From Acholeplasmatales bacterium (GTDB lineage Bacteria; Bacillota_I; Bacilli_A; Acholeplasmatales; Anaeroplasmataceae): 11,768 nucleotides of DNA. The stretch is from positions 1 through 11,768 of the forward strand of contig JAEELU010000134.1 of the NCBI GenBank assembly GCA_016282815.1, in the 5' to 3' direction. Each line of letters opens with the position of its first letter. Position 1 is the first letter of the stretch. Shown piece by piece: positions 1 through 6,460 of the stretch. A program made the position numbers and the translations under genes. The notes beneath the pieces are model-generated. The model was given only the letters and a program-made list of their open reading frames with translations. It searched no databases and was not told the origin of the DNA.

Positions 1-8
1 CAAGGCAA

Positions 9-101
9 GACAAAAATAAAAGACCCCGCCAAATTTGACAAGGTCATTCATACTTATGTTTTATTTCATTTTCTTGCGAGTGAGCGTGTCACTTCACAGC
101 T
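9..101. repeat. 93-bp direct repeat, left copy
   Basis: This is the left copy of a near-perfect direct repeat; the right copy is at 272-364, exactly 263 bp away. The copies differ only at 65 (T) versus 328 (G), and at 89 (T) versus 352 (C). Similarity stops sharply on both sides. The repeat is visibly richer in G+C than the neighbouring genes. Read on the minus strand it ends in a terminator-like hairpin plus U-tract (13-45). The copies could be a local duplication or two members of a dispersed intergenic family. The sequence alone cannot decide. Confidence 0.93.
13..45 (-). terminator. intrinsic terminator inside left repeat copy
   Basis: On the minus strand the arms GACCUUGUC (45-37) and GGCGGGGUC (30-22) form a 9-bp stem around the loop AAAUUU. 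Three of the pairs are G-U wobbles. A UUUUAUUUUUG tract follows. The wobbles become C-A mismatches on the plus strand, so the hairpin is meant for minus-strand RNA. It duplicates the terminator at 276-308 and would act as a backup or end a transcript starting between the repeats. Confidence 0.7.
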
Positions 102-120
102 GTCTAACGCCATAGCTCGA

Positions 121-202
121 TGTTGCACAGATGACAGAGAAAGCCAGTCGGAAGGCCCAGTCACATATCACTAGTCTCATACCCTCTGTCATCCGTGCAA
201 CA
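121..202. repeat. long inverted repeat / stem-loop between the direct repeats
   Basis: Bases 121-139 pair with 184-202: 18 of 19 positions are complementary, with one A-C mismatch (129/194), around a 44-nt loop. After a short internal loop the stem can be extended by GCCAT (109-113) with ATGGC (212-216). A smaller AT-only hairpin (223-230 with 234-241) lies to the right. No convincing ORF or ribosome binding site belongs to it. It could be the folded core of a small non-coding RNA, a MITE-like element, or a remnant of one. I do not recognise a known RNA family. Confidence 0.75.
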
Positions 203-271
203 GTCTCGTTCATGGCTAGGCTTTATATATAACATATATAAGTGGCTAGACGGATGGGCTGGATGGATCAG

Positions 272-364
272 GACAAAAATAAAAGACCCCGCCAAATTTG
301 ACAAGGTCATTCATACTTATGTTTTATGTCATTTTCTTGCGAGTGAGCGTGCCACTTCACAGCT
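272..364. repeat. 93-bp direct repeat, right copy
   Basis: This is the right copy of the repeat at 9-101. It begins five bases beyond the stop codon of rpsR, so the gene runs straight into it. Its terminator hairpin (276-308) is well placed to end the rpsF-ssb-rpsR message. The two substitutions relative to the left copy lie outside the hairpin stem, so the folding part is completely conserved. Confidence 0.93.
276..308 (-). terminator. intrinsic terminator of the rpsF-ssb-rpsR operon
   Basis: The hairpin is identical to the one at 13-45: a 9-bp stem between 300-308 and 285-293 with three G-U pairs, a 6-nt loop, and a U-rich tail at 276-284. It starts about 60 nt after the rpsR stop. It is the first terminator-like structure downstream of that gene, so it is the likely end of the operon transcript. 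Confidence 0.78.
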
Positions 365-369
365 ATTTA

Positions 370-615
370 CTAGTCTTTTACGAATGGTAATAAAGCCATA
401 TGTCTTGCTCTCTTAATAGCGATAGCAAGCTTTCTTTGATACTTAGCAGATGTACCAGTTACTCTTCTAGGTAAGATTTTACCTCTATCAGTAACGAACT
501 TTCTTAATAAGTCTACATCCTTGTAATCAATGTATTCAATATGGTTTTGTGTGAAATAGCAAACCTTTTTTCTACCACGACGTTGACCGTCACGATCATT
601 TCTACGATTTTGCAT
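370..615 (-). CDS. rpsR: 30S ribosomal protein S18
   Basis: The product is an 81-residue small-subunit ribosomal protein that binds the 16S rRNA platform as a heterodimer with S6. The length is normal for the family. The basic N-terminus (RRNDRDGQRRGRKK), the central segment with FVTDRGKILPRRVTG, and the C-terminal AIKRARHMALLPFV are the classical S18 signature. The ATG at 615 is preceded by AAAGGAGGA at good spacing, and the gene ends in TAG. It is the last gene of the rpsF-ssb-rpsR operon, 20 nt after ssb, so it makes S6's binding partner from the same message. Transcription probably ends at the hairpin in the adjoining repeat. Confidence 0.98.
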   Translation of the reverse strand: MQNRRNDRDGQRRGRKKVCYFTQNHIEYIDYKDVDLLRKFVTDRGKILPRRVTGTSAKYQRKLAIAIKRARHMALLPFVKD

Positions 616-635
616 GAATTCTTCCTCCTTTTAAA

Positions 636-1184
636 TTAGAATGGTAAATCATCATCACTAACTTCACTTGCTCCTGAAACATCAAATGATTCTGGTTGAG
701 CAGGTGCACCTTGCTGTAGGTTTTGTGGTCTATAGCTTGGTTGTTCGTTTTGTGAATAACTTGGATTGTTATATCCTGAATATTGATTGTTGTTAGATTG
801 ATATTGGTTATTAGGATATTGAGGTCTTGGTGCATTAACATTTTCGTTAGCTGCAGGTTGAGTATTATCTCTTGGAGTTAAATTCTCAACAGCCTCACAA
901 ATAACCTCTGTAACAGTATGATTTTGTCCATCTTGACCTTGATAGCTTCTAACTTGAAGTCTTCCACATACAGCCATCATGTAACCCTTCTTTACATAGC
1001 GAAGCATGAAGTCTGCTGGTTGCCCAAATGCAACACAGTTAATAAAATCTGCTTGTCTTTGTCCGCTGGCATCTCTTGTTCCTCTATCTACTGCAAGAGA
1101 AAAGTTTAATATAGCTGTTCCGTTTTGTGAATAACGAGGCTCTGGATCTCTTACTATTCTTCCTACTAAAGATACTCTATTCAT
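636..1184 (-). CDS. ssb: single-stranded DNA-binding protein
   Basis: This 182-residue SSB coats single-stranded DNA in replication, recombination and repair and recruits partner proteins through its C-terminal tip. The OB-fold covers roughly residues 1-107 (start MNRVSLVGRIVRDPE, then DFINCVAFG and the KKGYMMAVCGRLQ strand). A flexible Asn/Gln/Pro/Tyr-rich linker covers about 110-170. The protein ends in the acidic tip DDDLPF that docks RecO, PriA-type and other partners. Oddly, the protein has no tryptophan: the usual W of the CVxWG segment is F here. The gene starts 17 nt after rpsF with an AGAGGT-type site, and its place between rpsF and rpsR marks it as the housekeeping SSB. Confidence 0.97.
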   Translation of the reverse strand: MNRVSLVGRIVRDPEPRYSQNGTAILNFSLAVDRGTRDASGQRQADFINCVAFGQPADFMLRYVKKGYMMAVCGRLQVRSYQGQDGQNHTVTEVICEAVENLTPRDNTQPAANENVNAPRPQYPNNQYQSNNNQYSGYNNPSYSQNEQPSYRPQNLQQGAPAQPESFDVSGASEVSDDDLPF

Positions 1185-1201
1185 TCTAAAATACCTCTTT
1201 A

Positions 1202-1489
1202 TTAGTCTTCTAATGCAACAACAATATGACGAATAATCTTTTCGCTATAACCAGCGATACGATTGAATTCGTTAATAGCTTCCTTAGTTGCTTCTACGTT
1301 CATTACAACATAATAACCCTTCTTATTATGTTCAATTTCATAAGCAAGCTCTCTTAAGCCCCATTCTTTAACATCTACAACCTTTGAGTTATTAGAAGTA
1401 ATAATATTCTTAGCAGCTTCAACCTCTGCCTTTATTGCTTCTTGCTCTAGGTTAGAACGAAGAATGTACATAATTTCATATTTTCTCAT
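1202..1489 (-). CDS. rpsF: 30S ribosomal protein S6
   Basis: This 95-residue protein of the small-subunit platform forms a heterodimer with S18 before binding 16S rRNA. Family marks are the N-terminal MRKYEIMYILR strand, the WGLRELAYEIEHNKKGYY centre and the terminal IIRHIVVALED. The length equals that of typical Bacillota S6. The ATG at 1489 follows a strong AAGGAGGT site. It is the first gene of the rpsF-ssb-rpsR operon and has its own near-consensus promoter (1565-1593) and a leader of about 70 nt with two hairpins. Many bacteria regulate this gene by S6:S18 binding to its leader, but the conserved CCG of that motif is not present here. Confidence 0.98.
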   Translation of the reverse strand: MRKYEIMYILRSNLEQEAIKAEVEAAKNIITSNNSKVVDVKEWGLRELAYEIEHNKKGYYVVMNVEATKEAINEFNRIAGYSEKIIRHIVVALED

Positions 1490-1515
1490 TTGTACTACCT
1501 CCTTATGGTCTTTTG

Positions 1516-1558
1516 GCCTAGCTTAGGTTCTAGGCAAGGGCATTTAAAAACTAAATGC
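1516..1558 (-). promoter_or_regulatory. structured 5' leader of rpsF
   Basis: Two hairpins follow the predicted transcription start. The first, at the very 5' end, pairs GCAUUUA (1558-1552) with UAAAUGC (1546-1540). The second pairs GCCUAG (1535-1530) with CUAGGC (1521-1516) around the loop AACCUAAG, and can extend past a bulged C. ACCU in this loop is complementary to AGGU of the rpsF ribosome binding site, so a loop-to-SD contact is possible. The position suits autoregulation by S6:S18, but the known motif's CCG bulge is missing, so the assignment is open. Confidence 0.45.
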
Positions 1559-1564
1559 GTTGAT

Positions 1565-1593
1565 ATTATATCATAGAGAATTATGACTTGCAA
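1565..1593 (-). promoter_or_regulatory. promoter of rpsF-ssb-rpsR
   Basis: This is a sigma-A-type promoter on the minus strand: TTGCAA at 1593-1588, a spacer of 17 bp, and a perfect TATAAT at 1570-1565. The predicted start is near 1558, giving a leader of about 70 nt before the rpsF ATG. It lies about 25 bp beyond the terminator of the preceding gene. Confidence 0.85.
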
Positions 1594-1613
1594 ATACTTT
1601 TTTCTTAATCACA

Positions 1614-1643
1614 TTAAAAGGATTGGCGTTTAATCCAATCCTT
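1614..1643 (-). terminator. terminator of the pyk operon
   Basis: AAGGATTGG (1643-1635) pairs with CCAATCCTT (1626-1618) in a perfect 9-bp stem with an 8-nt loop, followed by a short TTTTAA tail. It begins just after the TAA of the 496-residue gene. The U-tract is short, so termination may be only moderately efficient. Confidence 0.75.
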
Positions 1644-1650
1644 AATAATA

Positions 1651-3141
1651 TTACTTTTCTTCTACGTATTTAACGAAGCCTTTAGGTGCCTCATCAACTA
1701 CTGTTTCAGTTCTAGTCATATAGCCTTTTTCGATTAGCTCCTCATCAGTCATTTGAGGATATGTTTTTGCAAAAGGCTCTTCCTTAAAGTTCTTGTTGAT
1801 ACCGATATTTTTCTTTTCAGCAAGCATATCAACTAATTCAATTGCCCACTTAGTCTTTCTATCAGTCTTAGTCTTATATTGGAAAGGAGTTGCCTTATAT
1901 GATGCCTTTTCAGATAAATCCTTACCCTTATATTTGCTATTTTCAAGCTCCTTAGGGTCTAGGGCTAGATATAAACCAACCTGCTTACCTGCAACCTTTA
2001 ATATAGCTATAACTTCCTTATTATATTTAAACTTCTCTGCTGATTTAGTCTTAGAATATTTAACATCATAAGATAATAATCTATTTCTTATTTGATCGTA
2101 ATAATCCTTAACACTCTCATCTAGCATAGAAAGCTTACATTCATAAGTTTTCTTAGTTTTAATAATTCTATATTTCTTAGATACCTCATCGAATACTACT
2201 GTAGTATTACCTGAATCCTTAGATGCCTCACTCTTACCATCAGATTCATCACCCTCATCGGAATCATCAGAATCGTCGTCACTATCATCTTCAGCTTCCT
2301 CAGCAACAGGCTCTGGCTCTGGCTCAGGTTCTGGTTCAGGAGCTGGCTTCTCTTCCTTCTCCTCAGCTGGTTCTTCAACAGGAATCTCTTCAGTCTTCTC
2401 TTCTTCTTGAGGCTCTTCCTCCTTTGGTTCCTCTTGAGGTTCTGGCTCTGGCTCAGGTTGTGGTTTTGGAGTAGTTTCTTCCTCCTTTGTTTCCTCCTGT
2501 GGCTCTTCAGCTTTTTCTTCCTCAGCCTTTTCCTCTTCAACTGGCTCCTCTACTGGAGTTTCCTCAACCTTTTCCTCCTCTTGAGGCTCTGGTTCAGGCT
2601 GAGCCTCCTCTACAGGAGCAGCTACAGCTACTGGCTTTTCATTAGTTTGATATACAACCTCTAGGATATCCTTAAATGGTTGAACAATTTGATCTTCCTT
2701 AACAAATTTATTTGGAATAACAACTGGTACTGTTCTTTTTGTATTAGATTGGTCTAATACTATAACAACATCTCCAGCATTTAGCTTGTTTCCGGCTGGG
2801 TTAAATAGGTATACACGAGATTTTTCATTAAAAATAATACCTACTACCTCAACACCATTTGGATCCTCTTCTACGCTAAAATCGTTAGCCTTCTTTAAGC
2901 CAAGCTCACTAATTCTTTTAGTTCTGCTAGTGTACTCCTTTTGTTTTTTCTCTTCCTTTTGCTCAGGAGTAAGCTCAACCTTTGCTGGCTTTTCCTTAAC
3001 AACTGGTGCAGGCTTCTTATGAACCGGCTTTTTTTCTGCCTCTTGATCTCTAAGACTAACCTTCTTATAGATTAGGAATCCAACGAAGCCTAATACGCCA
3101 AGACCAAGGACAATAGTAATTACAATAATTGCAATTTCCAT
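1651..3141 (-). CDS. membrane-anchored protein with PSP1-like segment, acidic repeat and unknown C-terminal domain
   Basis: I recognise no named gene in this 496-residue protein. Residues 3-25 form a single hydrophobic segment followed by YKK, so a short N-terminus probably faces outward and the rest the cytoplasm. Residues 30-75 are Lys/Glu-rich. Residues 95-163 (VEVVGIIFNEKSRVYLFNP, then AGDVVIV) resemble the N-terminal part of PSP1/YaaT-type domains. Residues 174-303 are dominated by Glu and Pro (EPEPEP and EEPQEEE units) and end in a DDSDDDSDDSDEGDESD patch. Residues about 323-445 resemble a domain I know only from uncharacterised Bacillota proteins (KDYYDQIRNRLLSY, LYLALDPKE, KWAIELVDML). 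The ATG at 3141 has AAGGAGGT upstream and lies 19 nt after pyk, with the ribosome binding site right behind the pyk stop, so both share one message. Function is unknown; a scaffold or adaptor role is a guess. Confidence 0.85.
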   Translation of the reverse strand: MEIAIIVITIVLGLGVLGFVGFLIYKKVSLRDQEAEKKPVHKKPAPVVKEKPAKVELTPEQKEEKKQKEYTSRTKRISELGLKKANDFSVEEDPNGVEVVGIIFNEKSRVYLFNPAGNKLNAGDVVIVLDQSNTKRTVPVVIPNKFVKEDQIVQPFKDILEVVYQTNEKPVAVAAPVEEAQPEPEPQEEEKVEETPVEEPVEEEKAEEEKAEEPQEETKEEETTPKPQPEPEPEPQEEPKEEEPQEEEKTEEIPVEEPAEEKEEKPAPEPEPEPEPEPVAEEAEDDSDDDSDDSDEGDESDGKSEASKDSGNTTVVFDEVSKKYRIIKTKKTYECKLSMLDESVKDYYDQIRNRLLSYDVKYSKTKSAEKFKYNKEVIAILKVAGKQVGLYLALDPKELENSKYKGKDLSEKASYKATPFQYKTKTDRKTKWAIELVDMLAEKKNIGINKNFKEEPFAKTYPQMTDEELIEKGYMTRTETVVDEAPKGFVKYVEEK

Positions 3142-3160
3142 TGTAAAAACCTCCTTTTTT

Positions 3161-4579
3161 TTACATTATATGTAATTTTATCGTATCTGTTACAGCATCA
3201 CCTATGAATGAAGCACCAGTTATAATTACCTTATCGCCCTTCTTAACAATACCTGTTTCTAATGCTTTCTCGATAGCATATAGGAATAATTCATCGGTAT
3301 TACTCTTCTTTTCAGCATAAACAGGTAGAACTCCAAATGCAAGGTTTAGCTGTCTACAAGCCTTTTGATCTACTGTTATCGCAATGATTGGACATTGTGG
3401 ACGATAAGCAGAAAGCTTAAATGCAGTTTGACCATGGTTAGTAACACAAATAATTGCCTTAGCGCCTAATTGATAAGCACATGTTACAGCCGCGTTACAA
3501 ATAGATGATAAGAAGTCATCACCTAAATTTAAATCAAAATCATCATATTGCTTTTCATAATCATTATTTGTTTCTGTATAATCAGCGATATCTCTCATTG
3601 CAGATACTGATTCTAGTGGATACTTACCTGCTGCAGATTCACCTGAAAGCATGATACAAGTTGTACCATCATAAATAGCGTTAGCTACATCTGATACCTC
3701 TGCTCTTGTAGGACGTGGATTAACCTGCATTGAGTCAAGCATTTGTGTTGCTGTAACAACAATCTTACCTGCTCTATAGCACTTAGTGATTAATTCCTTT
3801 TGAATCTTTGGTAACATTCTAAAAGGAACCTCAACACCCATATCACCTCTAGCAACCATGATACCATCAGCTGCTTCGATGATTTCATCCATCTTTTCGA
3901 TACCCTCAGTATTTTCTATTTTTGCAATAATTCTAATCTTACCAGATGTATCATATTCATCTAGAAGCTTTCTAATTTGTAAAATATCATCCTTTCTTCT
4001 TACGAATGAAGCTGCGATATAATCAACACATTCCTGAATACCAAAAATGATATCCTCTCTATCCGCCTTAGAAATATAAGGCATATCTATTACTACATTA
4101 GGTATATTAATTGATTTTCTATTTGATAGCTTGCAGTTATTTAATACCTTACAAACTACATCTCCACCTTCAATTCTTACAACCTCGAACATTGCATTAC
4201 CATCATCAGCTAAAATCTTAACTCCAGCCTTAACGAATTTAGCAAGGTTAGGATAGCTTAATGCTACCCTTGTTTCATCTCCCATTAAATCAGGATCATT
4301 AGAGAATGTGAATTCCTGTCCCTTCTTCAATTCAACTCTACTATCCTTAAATAGCTTTACTCTAATCTCAGGACCTTTAGTATCTAGAAGTATTGGTAGT
4401 GGTATACCTAACTCCTCTCTTACCTTCTTTACTCTATCCATTCTTACCTTTTGCTCCTCATGAGTTCCATGAGAGAAATTTAATCTAGCACAATCAAGAC
4501 CATTCTTGATCATATTTTTTAGCATTTCCTCATCATCACATGCAGGACCTAAAGTACAAATAATCTTTGTTTTACGCAT
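3161..4579 (-). CDS. pyk: pyruvate kinase
   Basis: This 472-residue enzyme converts phosphoenolpyruvate and ADP to pyruvate and ATP, the last step of glycolysis in the cytoplasm. It begins MRKTKIICTLGPA. It has RLNFSHG (32-38, potassium and phosphate contacts), LLDTKGPEIR (64-73), and the signature IIAKIENTEGIEKM with catalytic Lys220 and metal ligand Glu222. The second metal ligand is Asp246 in ARGDMGVE, followed by TATQMLDSM. Domain B is about 70-170 and the regulatory C domain about 340-472. It lacks the extra C-terminal PEP-utiliser-like domain of Bacillus Pyk. An in-frame ATG at 4621 exists, but it lies upstream of the predicted -10 box. The ATG at 4579 follows GAGGTG at good spacing and matches the family N-terminus. 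It is the first gene of a two-gene operon. Confidence 0.97.
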   Translation of the reverse strand: MRKTKIICTLGPACDDEEMLKNMIKNGLDCARLNFSHGTHEEQKVRMDRVKKVREELGIPLPILLDTKGPEIRVKLFKDSRVELKKGQEFTFSNDPDLMGDETRVALSYPNLAKFVKAGVKILADDGNAMFEVVRIEGGDVVCKVLNNCKLSNRKSINIPNVVIDMPYISKADREDIIFGIQECVDYIAASFVRRKDDILQIRKLLDEYDTSGKIRIIAKIENTEGIEKMDEIIEAADGIMVARGDMGVEVPFRMLPKIQKELITKCYRAGKIVVTATQMLDSMQVNPRPTRAEVSDVANAIYDGTTCIMLSGESAAGKYPLESVSAMRDIADYTETNNDYEKQYDDFDLNLGDDFLSSICNAAVTCAYQLGAKAIICVTNHGQTAFKLSAYRPQCPIIAITVDQKACRQLNLAFGVLPVYAEKKSNTDELFLYAIEKALETGIVKKGDKVIITGASFIGDAVTDTIKLHIM

Positions 4580-4611
4580 ATTAAACACCTCGAAAAATAA
4601 ATCTTTACAAT

Positions 4612-4640
4612 ATTGTATCACAAATATTTCATTTTATTAA
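4612..4640 (-). promoter_or_regulatory. promoter of pyk
   Basis: TTAATA at 4640-4635, a 17-bp spacer, and TACAAT at 4617-4612 fit a sigma-A promoter with a moderate -35 box. The predicted start near 4605 gives a leader of about 25 nt and excludes the upstream in-frame ATG at 4621. The -35 box lies directly against the terminator of the preceding lipoprotein gene. Confidence 0.6.
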
Positions 4641-4680
4641 TAATAAAATGTCTCAAATTTGATATTTTTTGAGACATTTT
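4639..4680 (-). terminator. terminator of the polyphosphate-polymerase/lipoprotein operon
   Basis: A perfect 13-bp stem pairs AAAATGTCTCAAA (4680-4668 on the minus strand) with TTTGAGACATTTT (4657-4645) around a 10-nt loop. A TATTAT tail follows. The stem is flanked by A and T runs on both sides, so it could work in either direction. A second palindrome (4630-4638 with 4642-4650) overlaps its downstream arm and could compete with it. Confidence 0.85.
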
Positions 4681-4693
4681 ATCATAATCTATA

Positions 4694-6451
4694 TTAACTT
4701 GCGGTAACTGATGTCTGTGATTGACTCCATGTTTTACATGAAGAGCCATTTAAATATAATGTATAGCTTGTTCCAACAGATAGCTTATCAGATACTATCG
4801 CAAGGTTTGAGTAGGTTGTGGTTAAGGTAAATGTAATATCTGTTCCTGATACAGTATATGTACCTACCTGGAATGATGCTGTAGATGATGATTGAGATTG
4901 ACCAGGGCCCACCATTCCGCCACCCATACCACCTCTACCAAATCCCATATTACCTCCACCGAAGCTTGATTCGCCCCATCTTACTGATGGGATAGATGTT
5001 GTAGAATTTGAGGTATTAAATGCACCAAGTGCTATAAATGTTCCTCCAGTAATTTTAACTGTTCCATCTGTATCAAGTGGGGCTGCCATTTCATTTACAC
5101 CTGATACTCTGGCTATAATAAATCCTCCTGTTTGTGTGAATGTTCCATTTGAATCAATTCCATCTACATCTCCATTACCCATTGTAATATCGATATAGCC
5201 ACCATTAACTGTGATATTTGTTGAAGCGTTAATTCCATCATCTGATGCTACAATTGTCATTGTACCACCATTGATTTCAACCTGCTTACCCTCAATACCC
5301 TCATGAGCATTAATAGTAATTGTTCCACCATTTATAATAGATTTAGTATCAGAATGAATTCCATCATCACCAGTTTTTAAATCTAATATACCATCTGTAA
5401 TAGTTATTGTTGATGCTGCGTGAAGTGCATCATCTGATGAGTTTATAGTAACACTTCCACCACTAATAACTAGTTCATTATCTGATTTAATACCCTTAGT
5501 ACTATTTGATGATGATGTAGATTTTGTATATCCTCCACCTGCTTTAATATTTATCTCTCCTCCAACTAATGAGAAATAACCAGTAAATAGCTTATCAGAT
5601 GTAGATAAATCTATTCCATCATATGCTGAATCTATATTAAGTGACCCACCCTCCATATAAAAGAATGCATCATTATCTGAATTCTCTATATGAATTCCAT
5701 CACCTGCTGTTGTCGTGATTGTGATATCACCATCACTTATTCTAACTGAATCATTGGCGTCTATTCCCTTTTCAGCTGAATTAATAATAACTGTACCTCC
5801 AGTTATCTTTAAATCATTTTTACATACTATTCCATGAAGCTTTGAATTAACTACCATCTTTCCTTCACCAGTGATAGTTAAATCATCCTTCGCATGTATC
5901 GCTCCATCAATATATGATGTACCATCAGCTACCTTTGTTGAATATGTTGTAGTAATTGTATTATTACCAACTAAATGGATTATTGTTTTTTCTGAATTAA
6001 CTACATATATACATGCTGTTTTAGAATTAGTCATTGTTACATTATCCAACACTAAATGAACATTCTTAGTTTCTGTATCAGGAGTGCTTATAATTAGCTG
6101 ATAATCAGTAGAGCTTCCTGTAACATGATATGTACCTGCAGTATTTATTGTATAATTAGAGGTTAATGTAGATAAATCTATTTCTCCATCATATTCTGAA
6201 TCAGTGATTTCCTTTGTATCACCTGATGAGAACATACTCTCATCCTTACTACCTGTTATTATTTCATTTGATACAGCACTTGATGTACTAGTTGCTGTAT
6301 TAGTATCAGTAGAATTATTATTACTAACGCTACTATTAGTATTGTTACTAACACTATTATTTGAATTATTACTTAAGCTACAGCCTGTTACACTAAAGAA
6401 TAGGCTTAAGACAAGTAATGCTGTAATTATTATCTTGCTTCTCTTTTTCAT
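4694..6451 (-). CDS. beta-helix carbohydrate-binding lipoprotein (Cthe_2159/DUF4353-like)
   Basis: This is a 585-residue surface lipoprotein. Residues 1-20 are a signal peptide and VTGC gives the lipidated Cys24. Residues 25-60 are a Ser/Asn/Thr tether. Residues about 80-480 are a right-handed beta-helix built from repeated turns of the form ITGGxVxInSxxDGIdA. At least eleven turns carry the GI or AI mark (GAIHAK near 183, KGIDAND 229, DGIHIEN 251, DGIDLST 278, DGIHSDT 363, DGINAST 405, DGIDSNG 430). Residues 498-518 are Gly/Met-rich, and 525-585 form a small C-terminal beta domain. Clostridium thermocellum Cthe_2159, the family model, is a cellulose- and pectin-binding beta-helix. The many Asp residues in the turns suit calcium binding. 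The gene starts 9 nt after the DUF4956 gene, whose stop codon overlaps its AGGAGG, so the two are probably translationally coupled. The ligand here is unknown. Confidence 0.9.
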   Translation of the reverse strand: MKKRSKIIITALLVLSLFFSVTGCSLSNNSNNSVSNNTNSSVSNNNSTDTNTATSTSSAVSNEIITGSKDESMFSSGDTKEITDSEYDGEIDLSTLTSNYTINTAGTYHVTGSSTDYQLIISTPDTETKNVHLVLDNVTMTNSKTACIYVVNSEKTIIHLVGNNTITTTYSTKVADGTSYIDGAIHAKDDLTITGEGKMVVNSKLHGIVCKNDLKITGGTVIINSAEKGIDANDSVRISDGDITITTTAGDGIHIENSDNDAFFYMEGGSLNIDSAYDGIDLSTSDKLFTGYFSLVGGEINIKAGGGYTKSTSSSNSTKGIKSDNELVISGGSVTINSSDDALHAASTITITDGILDLKTGDDGIHSDTKSIINGGTITINAHEGIEGKQVEINGGTMTIVASDDGINASTNITVNGGYIDITMGNGDVDGIDSNGTFTQTGGFIIARVSGVNEMAAPLDTDGTVKITGGTFIALGAFNTSNSTTSIPSVRWGESSFGGGNMGFGRGGMGGGMVGPGQSQSSSTASFQVGTYTVSGTDITFTLTTTYSNLAIVSDKLSVGTSYTLYLNGSSCKTWSQSQTSVTAS

Positions 6452-6460
6452 AAATACCTC

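Larger units (their letters stand above)
1..369. other. gene-free intergenic region downstream of rpsR
   Basis: This stretch holds two 93-bp direct repeats with a large stem-loop between them, and I see no supported gene. Plus-strand reading frames run through both repeat copies. They lack a ribosome binding site, one overlaps rpsR antisense, and both differences between the copies would change amino acids. The region is more G+C-rich than its surroundings and densely folded, which suits a structured RNA or an inserted repeat element better than random spacer. Confidence 0.7.

Noticed and set aside
1..364. CRISPR array
   Set aside because: There are only two copies, 93 bp long and 170 bp apart, with folding spacer sequence; no short regular repeats or cas genes are present.
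195..416. Plus-strand ORF of 73 codons over the right repeat
   Set aside because: It starts with GTG, has no ribosome binding site, overlaps rpsR antisense, and its repeat part changes amino acids at both differences from the left copy.
2196..2620. Assembly artefact or frameshift in the repetitive acidic region
   Set aside because: The frame stays open through the entire 496 codons, the repeats are imperfect, and both flanking domains read in the same frame.
2196..2664. Low-complexity ORFs overlapping the Glu/Pro-rich stretch on both strands
   Set aside because: They are Arg/Lys-rich or Leu/Phe-rich shadows of the GAG/GAA/CCT codon repeats, lack start signals, and lie inside a well-supported gene.
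4580..4621. Longer N-terminus of pyruvate kinase from the ATG at 4621
   Set aside because: That ATG lies upstream of the predicted -10 box, has no ribosome binding site, and adds 14 residues foreign to the family.
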